64,000 bases of DNA. Origin: an uncultured Lachnospiraceae bacterium. GTDB taxonomy: Bacteria > Bacillota > Clostridia > Lachnospirales > Lachnospiraceae. This document shows, in pieces, positions 49,826 to 59,261 of this stretch (its first letter is position 1; every line of letters begins with the position of its first letter). The position numbers and the translations under genes were made by a program. The DNA lies in assembly GCA_946628415.1 (NCBI GenBank), contig CAMOWK010000010.1, positions 28,353 through 92,352 on the forward strand, read 5' to 3'. Below the pieces are notes generated by a model, which was given only the letters and a program-made list of their open reading frames with translations, was not told where the DNA came from and did no database searches.

Positions 49826-51124
49826 TTATTTGCTGAGTTTTGATTCTCTGTAGATTATCTCATGTCTTGCCGGACCATTTGATATCATTGTAATAGGATA
49901 TCCTATATGCTCCTCACAGAACTCAATATACTTACGGCAGTTTTCCGGAAGATCCTCATACTTTTTGATTCCTCTTATATCAGACTTCCATCCCGGAAGT
50001 GTAGTCATTACCGGTTTAGCCTTCTTAAGTTTATTAGTGGTTGGGAAATCAGTAGTAACCTCTCCATCTATCTCATAACCTATACATACAGGAATCTCAT
50101 CAAGATATCCAAGTACATCAAGCACGGTAAATGCAACGTCTGTTGCTCCCTGTAACCTGCATCCGTATTTAGATGCTACTGTATCAAACCAGCCCATACG
50201 TCTTGGTCTTCCTGTAGTTGCTCCGTATTCTCCGCCGTCGCCGCCTCTCTTTCTGAGTTCGTCTGCAACGTCTTTATCATGAATTTCTGAAACAAACTCA
50301 CCTGCACCAACGGCACTTGAATATGCCTTACATACGACTACCACCTTCTTAATCTCATAAGGCGGAAGCCCTGCACCGATTGCTCCGTATGCAGCAAGTG
50401 TTGATGAAGATGTAACCATAGGATAGATACCATGATCCGGATCTTTAAGAGAGCCGAGCTGACCCTCAAGAAGAATATCCTTTCCCTGCTTAATGGCAGC
50501 ATCAAGATATGCCGATACATCACATACATAAGGCTCAATCATCTTCTTATATTCCATGAGCGTATCATATATCTCATCTACTGTAAGAAGCGGTTTGTGA
50601 TAAAGATGCTCGAGGAGAACGTTCTTCTGAGCAATGACTCTTTCTATCTTGGAACGTATAGCTTCCTCATCGTCAAAAAGCTCGCTGACCTGAAAACCGA
50701 TCTTTGCATATTTATCGGAATAAAAAGGAGCTATTCCTGACTTTGTCGAACCAAAGGATGCGCCCTTAAGTCTTTCCTCTTCATATGTATCAAAAAGAAC
50801 ATGATAAGGCATAACTATCTGAGCCCTGTCAGACACAAGGAGCTTCGGAGCCGGAACTCCTCCTGCAACCACATCGTTATATTCTTTAAAAAGCTTAGGA
50901 ATATCAAGTGCAACACCGTTTCCTATTATACTAACGGTATTATCACTGAACACACCTGAAGGAAGTGTATGAAGTGCAAACTTTCCATAGTTGTTAACTA
51001 TAGTATGTCCTGCATTTGCTCCACCCTGAAACCTGATAACAATATCAGACTTTTCAGCGAGCATATCTGTAATCTTACCTTTTCCTTCGTCGCCCCAGTT
51101 AGCGCCTACAATTGCTGTAACCAT
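49826..51124 (-). CDS. purA: Adenylosuccinate synthetase
   Basis: Converts IMP, aspartate and GTP to adenylosuccinate, the first committed step to AMP. The 432-residue protein shows the P-loop GANWGDEGKGK (residues 7-17), IGNGVALD, and TGRPRRMGWFD, and it keeps the catalytic Asp and His. It is followed by its own terminator and has a promoter about 110 bases upstream. The adjacent gene purB makes the next step, so both AMP-branch genes lie together. Confidence 0.97.
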   Translation of the reverse strand: MVTAIVGANWGDEGKGKITDMLAEKSDIVIRFQGGANAGHTIVNNYGKFALHTLPSGVFSDNTVSIIGNGVALDIPKLFKEYNDVVAGGVPAPKLLVSDRAQIVMPYHVLFDTYEEERLKGASFGSTKSGIAPFYSDKYAKIGFQVSELFDDEEAIRSKIERVIAQKNVLLEHLYHKPLLTVDEIYDTLMEYKKMIEPYVCDVSAYLDAAIKQGKDILLEGQLGSLKDPDHGIYPMVTSSSTLAAYGAIGAGLPPYEIKKVVVVCKAYSSAVGAGEFVSEIHDKDVADELRKRGGDGGEYGATTGRPRRMGWFDTVASKYGCRLQGATDVAFTVLDVLGYLDEIPVCIGYEIDGEVTTDFPTTNKLKKAKPVMTTLPGWKSDIRGIKKYEDLPENCRKYIEFCEEHIGYPITMISNGPARHEIIYRESKLSK

Positions 51125-51232
51125 CGAATCCCTCTTCTCTAATAATATTCATTCTCTATTCATACATTGAATACTCTATAAACTACTGTTTACCGATATA
51201 TATTTATATATCATCCTTAAAAAGCCACGAAT

Positions 51233-51261
51233 AATATACACTAAACTTTCCTATATGTAAA
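51233..51261 (-). promoter_or_regulatory. Promoter of purA
   Basis: On the minus strand, -35 TTTACA, 17 bases and -10 TATATT lie about 110 bases before the purA start. The leader is AT-rich; I see no purine-riboswitch core in it. Confidence 0.6.
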
Positions 51262-51329
51262 CATTTTATATGAACTGCAGTTTTTATTACAGTTATTCTG
51301 CCTGAATTTCTGTTTCCACGGCAGACTGA

Positions 51330-52784
51330 TTATACATTTATTTCGGCTGTGAGTCCAAGAACATCGCTGTTTTTCTCCAGAACAGGTTTTATAACTTCAT
51401 TTATAAATTCCTCTGTCTGCTCCGGTGCACGTCCTACGTAGAGACTAGGCTGCATAATCTGAAGAAGTTCTTCTTTCGTCTTGCCAAATGCAGGATCGGC
51501 TGCGATTCTGTCAAGAAGATCATTCGGCTTTCCTTCTTTCTTAACTACAGCCCCTGCTTCCATTGAGTAGGTACGTATCTTCTCATGAAGTTCCTGACGG
51601 TTACCTCCTGATTTAACAGCATCCATCATGATATTCTCTGTAGCCATAAACGGAATCTCTTCCATAAATCTCTTTGTGATAACCTTGTCATATACAACAA
51701 GTCCGTCTACAACATTAAGATAAAGATCAAGTATTCCATCTATAGCAAGGAAGCCCTCAGGAATCGAAATCCTCTTATTTGCAGAATCATCAAGTGTTCT
51801 TTCAAACCACTGAGTAGCTGCTGTTATGGCAGGGTTGATCATATCTGCTATAACGTAGTTTGCAAGTGAAGCTATTCTTTCACTCCTCATAGGATTTCTC
51901 TTATAAGCCATAGCTGATGAACCGATCTGGTTCTTTTCAAACGGCTCTTCTATCTCTTTAAGATGCTGGAGAAGTCTTATATCATTTGAGAACTTATGAG
52001 CACTCTCAGCGATTCCTGCGAGCACATTAAGAACTCTTGAATCAACCTTCCTTGAATAAGTCTGACCTGATACAGGATAACAATCCTTAAAGCCCATCTT
52101 TTCGGCTATCTTTTTATCTATAGCCTTAACCTTCTCATGATCTCCGCCGAAGAGTTCAAGGAAGCTTGCCTGAGTACCTGTTGTACCCTTTGATCCAAGA
52201 AGCTTCTGCTGAGCTATCATATATTCAATATCCTGAAGATCAAGATAAAGATCCTGAAGCCAAAGAGTTGCTCTCTTACCAACTGTAGTCGGCTGTGCCG
52301 GCTGGAAATGAGTAAATGCAAGCGTCGGAAGATCTTTATATTCCATAGCAAATTTTGAAAGCTCGTTCATTACATTTAAAAGCTTCTTCCTTACAAGCTT
52401 AAGAGCTTCAGTCATAATGATAACATCTGTATTATCACCAACATAGCAGCTTGTTGCTCCAAGGTGAATAATGCCTGCCGCCTTCGGGCACTGCTGTCCG
52501 TATGCATAAACATGACTCATAACATCATGTCTGACAAGCTTTTCTCTTTCCTTAGCAACCTCATAATTTATATCATCGGCATTTGCCTTTAATTCCTCAA
52601 TCATCTCATCAGTAATACGTGGATTACCGTCGCTGTCGGTAAGTTCCAGTTCCTTTTCAGTTTCTGCAAGTGCGATCCAAAGCTTCCTCCATGTCTTAAA
52701 CTTCATGTCAGGAGAGAAAATGTATTGCATTTCCTTACTTGCATATCTCTCACCAAACGGGCTTACATACTTGTCGTTACTCAT
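51330..52784 (-). CDS. purB: Adenylosuccinate lyase
   Basis: Cleaves adenylosuccinate to AMP plus fumarate and SAICAR to AICAR plus fumarate. The 484-residue enzyme belongs to the fumarase/aspartase superfamily; the signature SSAMAYKRNPMRSERI (about residues 291-306) is intact, and the catalytic-region TSCYVGDN and THFQPAQPTT are seen. AGGAGATAAA precedes the ATG. It lies upstream of purA with a 205-base gap that contains purA's promoter. Confidence 0.97.
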   Translation of the reverse strand: MSNDKYVSPFGERYASKEMQYIFSPDMKFKTWRKLWIALAETEKELELTDSDGNPRITDEMIEELKANADDINYEVAKEREKLVRHDVMSHVYAYGQQCPKAAGIIHLGATSCYVGDNTDVIIMTEALKLVRKKLLNVMNELSKFAMEYKDLPTLAFTHFQPAQPTTVGKRATLWLQDLYLDLQDIEYMIAQQKLLGSKGTTGTQASFLELFGGDHEKVKAIDKKIAEKMGFKDCYPVSGQTYSRKVDSRVLNVLAGIAESAHKFSNDIRLLQHLKEIEEPFEKNQIGSSAMAYKRNPMRSERIASLANYVIADMINPAITAATQWFERTLDDSANKRISIPEGFLAIDGILDLYLNVVDGLVVYDKVITKRFMEEIPFMATENIMMDAVKSGGNRQELHEKIRTYSMEAGAVVKKEGKPNDLLDRIAADPAFGKTKEELLQIMQPSLYVGRAPEQTEEFINEVIKPVLEKNSDVLGLTAEINV

Positions 52785-52869
52785 CTTTTATCTCCTTTGT
52801 CTATTATCATTCGTATATGATGCATCGTCTAATAAAGCTATGCAAATCATTTACGAGTCAGAATCATTA

Positions 52870-53727
52870 TTATGCCAGGTATTCAGCAATCGCTTCTTTC
52901 CAGTCAGCAAATGTATAGCCAATCCTTTCACGGAAAGCCTTGTTATCAAGTACTGAATATGCCGGTCTTTCGGCAGGGGTAGGATACTCGGCAGTTGTTA
53001 TATGCTTAACCTTTGTATCTTTTCCTGCAAGTTTAAATATCTCTTCAGTAAAATCAGCCCATGAGCAGTAGCCTTCACATGTGCCGTGATAGATACCGTA
53101 TTCTTCTGTCGGAACGAGTTCCTTAATTCCCCTTGCCAGCTCCATTGCACTTGTCGGAGAACCAATCTGATCACCGACTACGGAAACTTCCTCATGCGTT
53201 TCAGCAAGGCCTAACATCGTCTTTACAAAATTTTTCCCGTCGCCATAAAGCCATGCTGTTCTTACGATGAAATACTTATCTCCGAATTCTTTAACAAATT
53301 CCTCTCCGGAGAACTTTGTTCTTCCGTAAGCTCCGAGAGGCTGCGGAGTATCCTCCTCAACATAAGGTTCTGTCTTAGTCCCGTTAAATACATAATCTGT
53401 CGAGACATGAACAAGCTTAATTCCAAGTTCCTTTGAAACTATCGCAAGATTCTTCGGTCCCTCTGCATTGATCTTATATGCCACCTCTTCATTTTCCTCA
53501 GCAGCATTAACATTCGTATATGCAGAACAGTTGATTATAACATCAGGTTTCTCCTTCTCGCATATAGCTCTTACAGCATTAATATCTGTAATATCAAGGT
53601 TTTCTGTTCCGTCTATACCAAAATCAGTATTAACAAGAACCACTTCCCCGCTTTCCATCTCATTTGCGTATACCTTGTTAATAGCACGTCCCAGCTGACC
53701 GTTACAGCCTGTCACCAAAATTTTCAT
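52870..53727 (-). CDS. rfbD: dTDP-4-dehydrorhamnose reductase
   Basis: Reduces dTDP-4-keto-rhamnose to dTDP-rhamnose with NAD(P)H. The 285-residue SDR protein has the Rossmann start GCNGQLGRAI (residues 7-16), STDYVFNG, and the catalytic YGRTKFSGE (Tyr-x3-Lys). No rfbABC genes lie nearby in the window. It is beside the glycosyltransferase cluster, so rhamnose may enter the glycan. Confidence 0.95.
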   Translation of the reverse strand: MKILVTGCNGQLGRAINKVYANEMESGEVVLVNTDFGIDGTENLDITDINAVRAICEKEKPDVIINCSAYTNVNAAEENEEVAYKINAEGPKNLAIVSKELGIKLVHVSTDYVFNGTKTEPYVEEDTPQPLGAYGRTKFSGEEFVKEFGDKYFIVRTAWLYGDGKNFVKTMLGLAETHEEVSVVGDQIGSPTSAMELARGIKELVPTEEYGIYHGTCEGYCSWADFTEEIFKLAGKDTKVKHITTAEYPTPAERPAYSVLDNKAFRERIGYTFADWKEAIAEYLA

Positions 53728-53733
53728 TGTATG

Positions 53734-54936
53734 TCACCTTTCCGTCAATTCTGAAAAAAAGTTTTTTAGCTCGTTATAAATCTTATCTTCTTCAAATGTA
53801 TCGAGGAAGAGCTTTCTTGACGCAGCCTTCATCTTATCATTTTCAGACTCACTCATGTTAATGAATTTTTTTATCATCTCTTTATAATCAGTCTTATCGA
53901 CGCTGATTCCCGCACCGGTACTTTCGAGCAGCTTTTCTGTATCCCCTCTGACGCTGCTGATCACCGGAATACCAAGTGAAAAATAATCAAGCGACTTCAT
54001 CGTAGCACCGATATATACCGTATCTTTCATTATATTCAGAGCCGCATCAGCATCCTGCATTACTTCTCTCTTCTCTGACTCGTCGTAGATTATACCATGA
54101 GTTATAACACGTGCGCCAGCATCCTCTGCAACTTTAATAAGAGTATCTTCTTCTTCACCCTTACCGATTATATGAAGCTCGGCATTTTTATGTTTTGATA
54201 TTTCTCTTAGGATCTTACCGATCAGATCTATATCAACGATATTATTAATGGCGCCGAGATATACTATCTTGTAAACTCTGTTTTTATCTGCTTTCTTATC
54301 TATCGTCTCAAGCCCTGCATCTGCATAACTTTCGCCAGCCATGCTGTCTTTCTTACAAAAGTAAACAACCTTTTCTTTTACGCCATTATCTATAAGGACT
54401 CCGCCCATCGCAGCGTCAATCGTATCCTTAAAAAGATTACATTCAAAAAGAATTCCGTCTGCCGATTTAAGAGCCCTGTCCCTTAAGCCTGCCCAGATTT
54501 TAAGAGCAGGTGAAACCAATTTTTTAAGAAGTCCCGTCACAGGCAGCGTCTCCGGCCACATATCAACGACGTCATAAACAACTTTAGTCTTACCTTTTTT
54601 TTGATACTTTGAAACAGCAGAAAACTCAAAATTAGGAGGCGTTATGGCATAAACCACATCCGGCTTTATCTTCCCAAGAACTCTTCTTACCTTATGTCCG
54701 AAAACAAAGTGGGAATAGATTCTTCCAAACGAAAGATTTCTCTTATATGTCGGAACATGGAGCATGCGGAGTCCGTCTCTTTCAGTATGATAAGTCTCCT
54801 TATTCCTGTGGTCAAAGTCACCTGCAAGAATAACAGTTTTAAACCCCAGTTCCCGGAGAACTTTTTCTATGTATTTGGTTCTTACCTCGTAACTGTAATT
54901 ATCAAAACAGCTTACGATTACTGCTTTTTTTATCAT
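53734..54936 (-). CDS. Glycosyltransferase family 4-like protein
   Basis: A 400-residue GT-B protein. The C-terminal domain has the typical IVYLGAINNIVDIDLIGKI, HIIGKGEEED and the acidic SLDYFSLGIPVISS region. The N-terminal part includes ILAGDFDHRNKETYHTE. It resembles wall or capsule glycosyltransferases with a nucleotide-sugar donor. Substrates are unknown. It lies downstream of the long hairpin block, and the GT2 gene follows upstream on the other side. Confidence 0.85.
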   Translation of the reverse strand: MIKKAVIVSCFDNYSYEVRTKYIEKVLRELGFKTVILAGDFDHRNKETYHTERDGLRMLHVPTYKRNLSFGRIYSHFVFGHKVRRVLGKIKPDVVYAITPPNFEFSAVSKYQKKGKTKVVYDVVDMWPETLPVTGLLKKLVSPALKIWAGLRDRALKSADGILFECNLFKDTIDAAMGGVLIDNGVKEKVVYFCKKDSMAGESYADAGLETIDKKADKNRVYKIVYLGAINNIVDIDLIGKILREISKHKNAELHIIGKGEEEDTLIKVAEDAGARVITHGIIYDESEKREVMQDADAALNIMKDTVYIGATMKSLDYFSLGIPVISSVRGDTEKLLESTGAGISVDKTDYKEMIKKFINMSESENDKMKAASRKLFLDTFEEDKIYNELKNFFSELTER

Positions 54937-54958
54937 TGCCTGATTCCCGAACGCTAAT

Positions 54959-55105
54959 CTATACCTTATCGAACGGCATTTGATAGCCGTTCGATAACCC
55001 TGCGGGTAGTTCCTTCGGAACTAGGTCAGTACGGTATCCGAACACTTGATGTGTTCGAATACCTATACCTTATCGAACGGCATTTGATGGCCGTTCGATA
55101 ACCCT
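54959..55105. repeat. Hairpin array with a duplicated 43-bp unit
   Basis: Two near-identical 43-bp copies (54959-55001 and 55063-55105) each contain a TTATCGAACGG...CCGTTCGATAA hairpin. Between them lie AGTTCC/GGAACT and a 13-bp stem GGTATCCGAACAC...GTGTTCGAATACC (55033-55063, one mismatch). It recalls the palindromic elements at 17376 and 63127 in size and in its nested hairpins, and shares CGATAAGGTATAGGTATTC with a spot near 10429-10447. No gene lies here. Confidence 0.8.
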
Positions 55106-55112
55106 TCGTGTT

Positions 55113-55190
55113 TTACCAAGGGGACAGCCCCCGTGGTAATTTTTTCTTATTTACTGTCTTTTTTTACCACAGGGGCTGTCCCCTTGGTAA
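55113..55190. repeat. 27-bp inverted repeat overlapping the GT2 gene end
   Basis: Arms at 55113-55139 and 55164-55190 are inverse copies with one mismatch (cores TACCAAGGGGACAGCCCC and GGGGCTGTCCCCTTGGTA), around a 24-base T-rich loop. It looks like a REP-type GGGGACAG palindrome. Its right arm encodes the last part of the GT2 protein. Confidence 0.85.
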
Positions 55191-55908
55191 ATTTGCGGCG
55201 TTTTTCGATTTTGGAAAGTCTCTTATCAACCATCTTTTTCATACCGATGACATTGGATATCTTGTTTTTCAGTCCGACGCCGTCCGTGCTGTTACTCTCA
55301 TCATAGTCTCTGTAAAGGATAAGCCTGTCTTCTATAATGCCTACTTTTCCGACTTTCTCGGCAATAAGCCCTATCCACTGATCATGCATTGCAACAAAAT
55401 TCGGAATAGGACAGATATACTCTATCAATTCTTTTTTAAATGCCATACAGCAGCCCTGATATCCGTTCTTAAGAAGATTATGGGTAAATCCTGTCTTTAC
55501 ATTTCTATACTGAAAAAGTGTTCTTCCTGTTTTCTTTAAATCCTTATCTACAAATTCACAGTCATGAAGAAGGAGTATATCATCATTTTCCTGAAAATGC
55601 TTTCTTATAACATCTGCCTTTTCAGGAAGCCATATATCATCCTGATCCGAAAGGATTACAATATCATTTTTAGTATGCTTTATTGCATTATTAAAATTAG
55701 GGATTATCCCTTTTTTATCGCACTTAAAAAGCTTGATACGTCCATCCTCTTCTTTCAGCATTTCCAGGATATCCCCGGTAATATCCGTACTTTCATTTAG
55801 AGAAATGACAAGTTCATCCTTACTTCCAAGAGCTTCAAGTATGCTTCTTATCTGCTCTTCTATATATAATTCACCATTATACGCCGCAAGCGCTACTGAA
55901 ATCTTCAT
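55147..55908 (-). CDS. Glycosyltransferase family 2 protein
   Basis: A 253-residue GT-A protein. The N-terminal VALAAYNGELYIEEQIRSIL and acidic motif ILSDQDDIWLP (about residues 90-100) fit family 2, and the MHDQW acceptor-site motif near residue 176 fits rhamnosyl- or related transferases. The last ~14 residues (TKGTAPVVKKDSK) come from the inverted repeat at 55113-55190, which probably replaced or extended the original end. The donor and acceptor are unknown. It belongs to the surface-glycan cluster. Confidence 0.88.
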   Translation of the reverse strand: MKISVALAAYNGELYIEEQIRSILEALGSKDELVISLNESTDITGDILEMLKEEDGRIKLFKCDKKGIIPNFNNAIKHTKNDIVILSDQDDIWLPEKADVIRKHFQENDDILLLHDCEFVDKDLKKTGRTLFQYRNVKTGFTHNLLKNGYQGCCMAFKKELIEYICPIPNFVAMHDQWIGLIAEKVGKVGIIEDRLILYRDYDESNSTDGVGLKNKISNVIGMKKMVDKRLSKIEKRRKFTKGTAPVVKKDSK

Positions 55909-55942
55909 TCTTAAATTCCGTCAAAAAAGTAATACTCTCTAT

Positions 55943-57196
55943 TTACTCAACATCAACTTTTATCTTAGCCAGTGCTGTTTCGCACTTTTCTTCCGCATCG
56001 TCTGCATCCGTTCCATCAGTAATCACAAAACCCACTCTGTCATTTGAACTTCTGATCAGTTTTGCCTCTTCACCTTCATCATGGACTACAGTGACATTTT
56101 TTACATTGTCTGAATTCTTAGCTTCGGAAATGCCACTTATTTTCTTAATGATTCCCGGTTCATTTACAAAATATCTTATTGCAGAACCCCGGTTAAATTT
56201 AGGCATTATGTCAACTGCGTCACCAAGTGCAAGTTTAATACATGCCTCCACCATATCAACCCCTGTTGAAAGAGGTACCAGATACGTTGTTATATTATCT
56301 CCCCCGAGTCTCGCACCAAGCTCGACTATCTTTGGTCCATCCTTTGTTACCTTTATCTCTGTATGTGTAGGTCCGTTCTTTATTCCTATCGCAGCTGCCG
56401 CCGCCTTAGTAACTTTTTTTATCTCTTCCCTTACGTCACGCGGCAGTCTCGATGGCTGTGTGTGTCCCATTTCAACAAAGTAAGGCGCCCCGTTCGTAAT
56501 CTTATCCGTAATCTGAATGACATGACATTCTCCATCGAAAGAAAGAGTTTCAACACTCACCTCAGGTCCTTCCATACATTCTTCAACCAGAACAGTACCT
56601 GTCTTTGAAAAACCTTTTGTATATTCATAAGCCTCGGCAAGTCCTCTTAAAATGCCCCTGTCATCCTTATAGCTTACCGGCATACCATTTTCATCTGCAA
56701 TTATACTGTCCTGCCTGATAAATGAAATGCCTCTGCTGCCTGAATTATCAGCCGGCTTGATTATAGTATTATATCCTGCCGACAAGGTATTACTTACTGC
56801 GGATATGAATTCATCATAATCATGAGTTACACAGTACATCGGAATGGGAACCCCGGCAGCTTTAAGGGCATTTCTCATGGCTGCCTTATTGGTAGCCTTA
56901 TAAGCCGTATCCTTTGTAATTCCGGGAAGTCCAAGTTCCTCACATACAGTTGCAACAGTCATCATCGGCATATCACTCGCAAGAGTCATGATACCGTCTA
57001 TACCGTGCTTCTTTGCAGCCTTCAAAACTCCGTCAGTATCTATAGTGCTTATCACTTCTTTAATAACACCGGGCACATTAAATCCTACAGCAAATGGATC
57101 CATATCCACTGCTATACATGTAAGTCCCATCTCTATGCTTTTTTCAATTGCAGGAAGCTGAAGTATGCTTGCTCCCAGTACCATAATTTTCTTCAT
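55943..57196 (-). CDS. ATP-grasp carboxylate-amine ligase
   Basis: A 417-residue ATP-grasp protein. It begins VLGASILQLPAIEKSIEMG (a PurK/PurT-like Rossmann half), with ATP-binding TIIKPADNSGSRGISF (about residues 138-153) and the metal-binding VELGARLGGDNITTY in the C-terminal part. Within a glycan cluster such enzymes may add an amino acid or other carboxylate to a sugar; the reaction is not known. The start at 57196 lies eight bases after AAGG; a GTG at 57205 is open as well. Confidence 0.83.
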   Translation of the reverse strand: MKKIMVLGASILQLPAIEKSIEMGLTCIAVDMDPFAVGFNVPGVIKEVISTIDTDGVLKAAKKHGIDGIMTLASDMPMMTVATVCEELGLPGITKDTAYKATNKAAMRNALKAAGVPIPMYCVTHDYDEFISAVSNTLSAGYNTIIKPADNSGSRGISFIRQDSIIADENGMPVSYKDDRGILRGLAEAYEYTKGFSKTGTVLVEECMEGPEVSVETLSFDGECHVIQITDKITNGAPYFVEMGHTQPSRLPRDVREEIKKVTKAAAAAIGIKNGPTHTEIKVTKDGPKIVELGARLGGDNITTYLVPLSTGVDMVEACIKLALGDAVDIMPKFNRGSAIRYFVNEPGIIKKISGISEAKNSDNVKNVTVVHDEGEEAKLIRSSNDRVGFVITDGTDADDAEEKCETALAKIKVDVE

Positions 57197-57248
57197 TACG
57201 GTCACCTTAGATAATTACTTTTAATGTCTGTAACTCTGTCAGTCCAAT

Positions 57249-57854
57249 TCACTCTTCGTCACCCGAACGATATACATTTTTGTGTGAAAGAACCGTCTTA
57301 ATTGTCATAAATATGATCTTTATATCAAAGAGAAATGACATATGTTCGACGTAATATATATCATTCTTTAGTTTCTCATGAGCAGTGACAGCATTACGAT
57401 TTACAGCCTGGTTATATCCGGTAATCCCGGGGCGAACAAGAAGAATCTTCTTTTCCTCCTCAGAATAAGTATAGAGATCATCCGGAAGATCGGGACGGGG
57501 TCCAACAAATGACATATCACCCTTTAAAATATTCAGAAGTTGAGGCAGCTCATCTATGCTTGTCTTTCTTGCGAAGCGCCCAAACTTTGTCACTCTCGGA
57601 TCATCTTCGGCATTATAGGTTGAGCCATCAGACAGTCTTATGTCCGGTGCATTTACCTTCATGCTCCTTAGCTTAAACATCTTAAATATTTTTCCGTTTC
57701 TACCAAGCCTCTCACCCATATAAAAAATTGGTCCTCTGTCCTCCAGCTTAATAAATACAGCTGAGGGTATAAGAACCAGCAAAAGAAAAGGAAGCAGCAG
57801 AAGTGCTATGACAAAATCTATAACCATTTTCACGTTTATATAGAATCTTTTCAT
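57249..57854 (-). CDS. Undecaprenyl-phosphate sugar phosphotransferase (PglC-like)
   Basis: A monotopic phosphoglycosyl transferase that moves a sugar phosphate onto undecaprenyl phosphate, initiating a glycan. The 201-residue protein has one N-terminal hydrophobic re-entrant helix (about residues 8-28), GERLGRNGKIFKMFKLRSM, and the catalytic Asp-Glu of KTSIDELPQLLNILKGDMSFVGPRP. The short form without a large membrane domain is PglC-like. The start at 57854 has AGGAGG six bases before it. Neighbouring PglF- and PglE-like genes suggest a diacetylbacillosamine-type first sugar. Confidence 0.92.
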   Translation of the reverse strand: MKRFYINVKMVIDFVIALLLLPFLLLVLIPSAVFIKLEDRGPIFYMGERLGRNGKIFKMFKLRSMKVNAPDIRLSDGSTYNAEDDPRVTKFGRFARKTSIDELPQLLNILKGDMSFVGPRPDLPDDLYTYSEEEKKILLVRPGITGYNQAVNRNAVTAHEKLKNDIYYVEHMSFLFDIKIIFMTIKTVLSHKNVYRSGDEE

Positions 57855-57940
57855 GCTGCCTCCTAAGTGCGGAAAACCCACATTTACTTTAATAACAGTT
57901 AAAATATCCTAAGTATTTATACCTGCCAACTACCATCAGT

Positions 57941-59251
57941 TTATATGGTCCTGACAATATCCGTAAAATTATAAATGATATAATCTATATCTTCGTCAGA
58001 AAGCTTTGTATGAAGCGGAAGGGTTATCTCACTTTCATACAGCCTCTTTGCATTCGGATAATCATTTATCGAAAAGCCCATTTTCTTATATGCGGTCATC
58101 ATAGGAAGAGGTTTGTAATGCACATTGCAAGCTATACCTCTTTCCGCCATCCTTGTAATTATCTCACGCCTTTTTGCATCATCAGCCTCAGGCAAAAATG
58201 TAAGATAAAGATGTCCCGAGCTTTCATAAGAATCTGTATAATGATTAAGATGTCCCAGTCCAATGAGGTCGCACATTTCATCATATCTTTCTATGATTTC
58301 ACGTCTTCTTCTGAGAAGCGCTGTATATCTGTCAAGCTGACGAAGCCCTATTGCCGCTGCAACATCTGTCATATTGCATTTATAATAAGGTCCCACTATA
58401 TCATATTCCCATGCACCGAGCTGTGTCTTTGCAAATGCATCTTTACTCTGTCCGTGCAGACTGAATAGCTGATACATTTTATACATCTCGTCATCATCTA
58501 TCCCGGGAAGGCTCTTCCATACAGAAGCTCCGCCCTCTGCTGTGGTAAAATTCTTTACGGCATGAAATGAATATGATGTGAAGTCCGCAAGTGCTCCAAC
58601 CATTATTCTATCATCATTTCCATATGCGGAAGCCGATTCATTATCATTTATGTCCGGTACGGATTTCTCGGAATCCGCCTTACATTTCACATATGCCCCA
58701 AGTGCATGTGCAGCGTCACTGACAGCAGCTACCCTTCCAATACTGCGACTTATATCTTTTGCAATATCGGGCGCATCAGGATTATCAGACGGTCTGAAAA
58801 GAGATTTTTTATCTTCCAGAATATTTTTCAGCTTATCATAGTCACATGGTATTCCGGCAAGGTCTACCATCACTACAGCTTTAGTGTTTTCGTTTATCAA
58901 GTCTGAAACAGCGTCAATGTCCATAGCAGGATTGTCTGCCTCCGAATCCACAAAACGAAGCTTTGCACCTACATGAACAGCTGCTGACGCTGTCGCAGTA
59001 TATGTATATGCAGGAATGATCACTTCATCCCCTTCGCCTATACCGAGCATGCGAAGATTTAATTCTTCTGACGCTGTTGCTGACGAGAGACACACTGCCC
59101 TGTTTGTGCTGACATATTCAGCCAGTCTTCTCTCTAATTCTTTAGTTCTTGGACCTGTCGTTATCCAACCCGACTTAAGAGCCCTGACAACCTCATCGCA
59201 CTCTGCATCTGTTATGTCAGGCGGGCTGAAACTTATATCTCGTCTTTCCAT
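57941..59251 (-). CDS. DegT/DnrJ/EryC1/StrS sugar aminotransferase (PglE-like)
   Basis: A PLP enzyme that aminates a 4-keto sugar nucleotide. The 436 residues start ERRDISFSPPDITDAECDEVV; the PLP Lys is in DFTSYSFHAVKNFTTAEGG (about residues 214-232). An extra insertion of about 60 residues with Ser/Asp-rich sequence lies near residues 120-180. The exact start is unsure: 59251 is best by alignment, but an in-frame ATG at 59278 is open and overlaps the upstream gene. It follows the PglF-like gene, which would make its substrate. Confidence 0.9.
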   Translation of the reverse strand: MERRDISFSPPDITDAECDEVVRALKSGWITTGPRTKELERRLAEYVSTNRAVCLSSATASEELNLRMLGIGEGDEVIIPAYTYTATASAAVHVGAKLRFVDSEADNPAMDIDAVSDLINENTKAVVMVDLAGIPCDYDKLKNILEDKKSLFRPSDNPDAPDIAKDISRSIGRVAAVSDAAHALGAYVKCKADSEKSVPDINDNESASAYGNDDRIMVGALADFTSYSFHAVKNFTTAEGGASVWKSLPGIDDDEMYKMYQLFSLHGQSKDAFAKTQLGAWEYDIVGPYYKCNMTDVAAAIGLRQLDRYTALLRRRREIIERYDEMCDLIGLGHLNHYTDSYESSGHLYLTFLPEADDAKRREIITRMAERGIACNVHYKPLPMMTAYKKMGFSINDYPNAKRLYESEITLPLHTKLSDEDIDYIIYNFTDIVRTI

Positions 59252-59261
59252 TCCAACAATC

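Noticed and set aside
51125..51329. Possible purine riboswitch in the purA leader
   Set aside because: The leader is AT-rich and lacks the conserved three-way junction bases of the purine aptamer.
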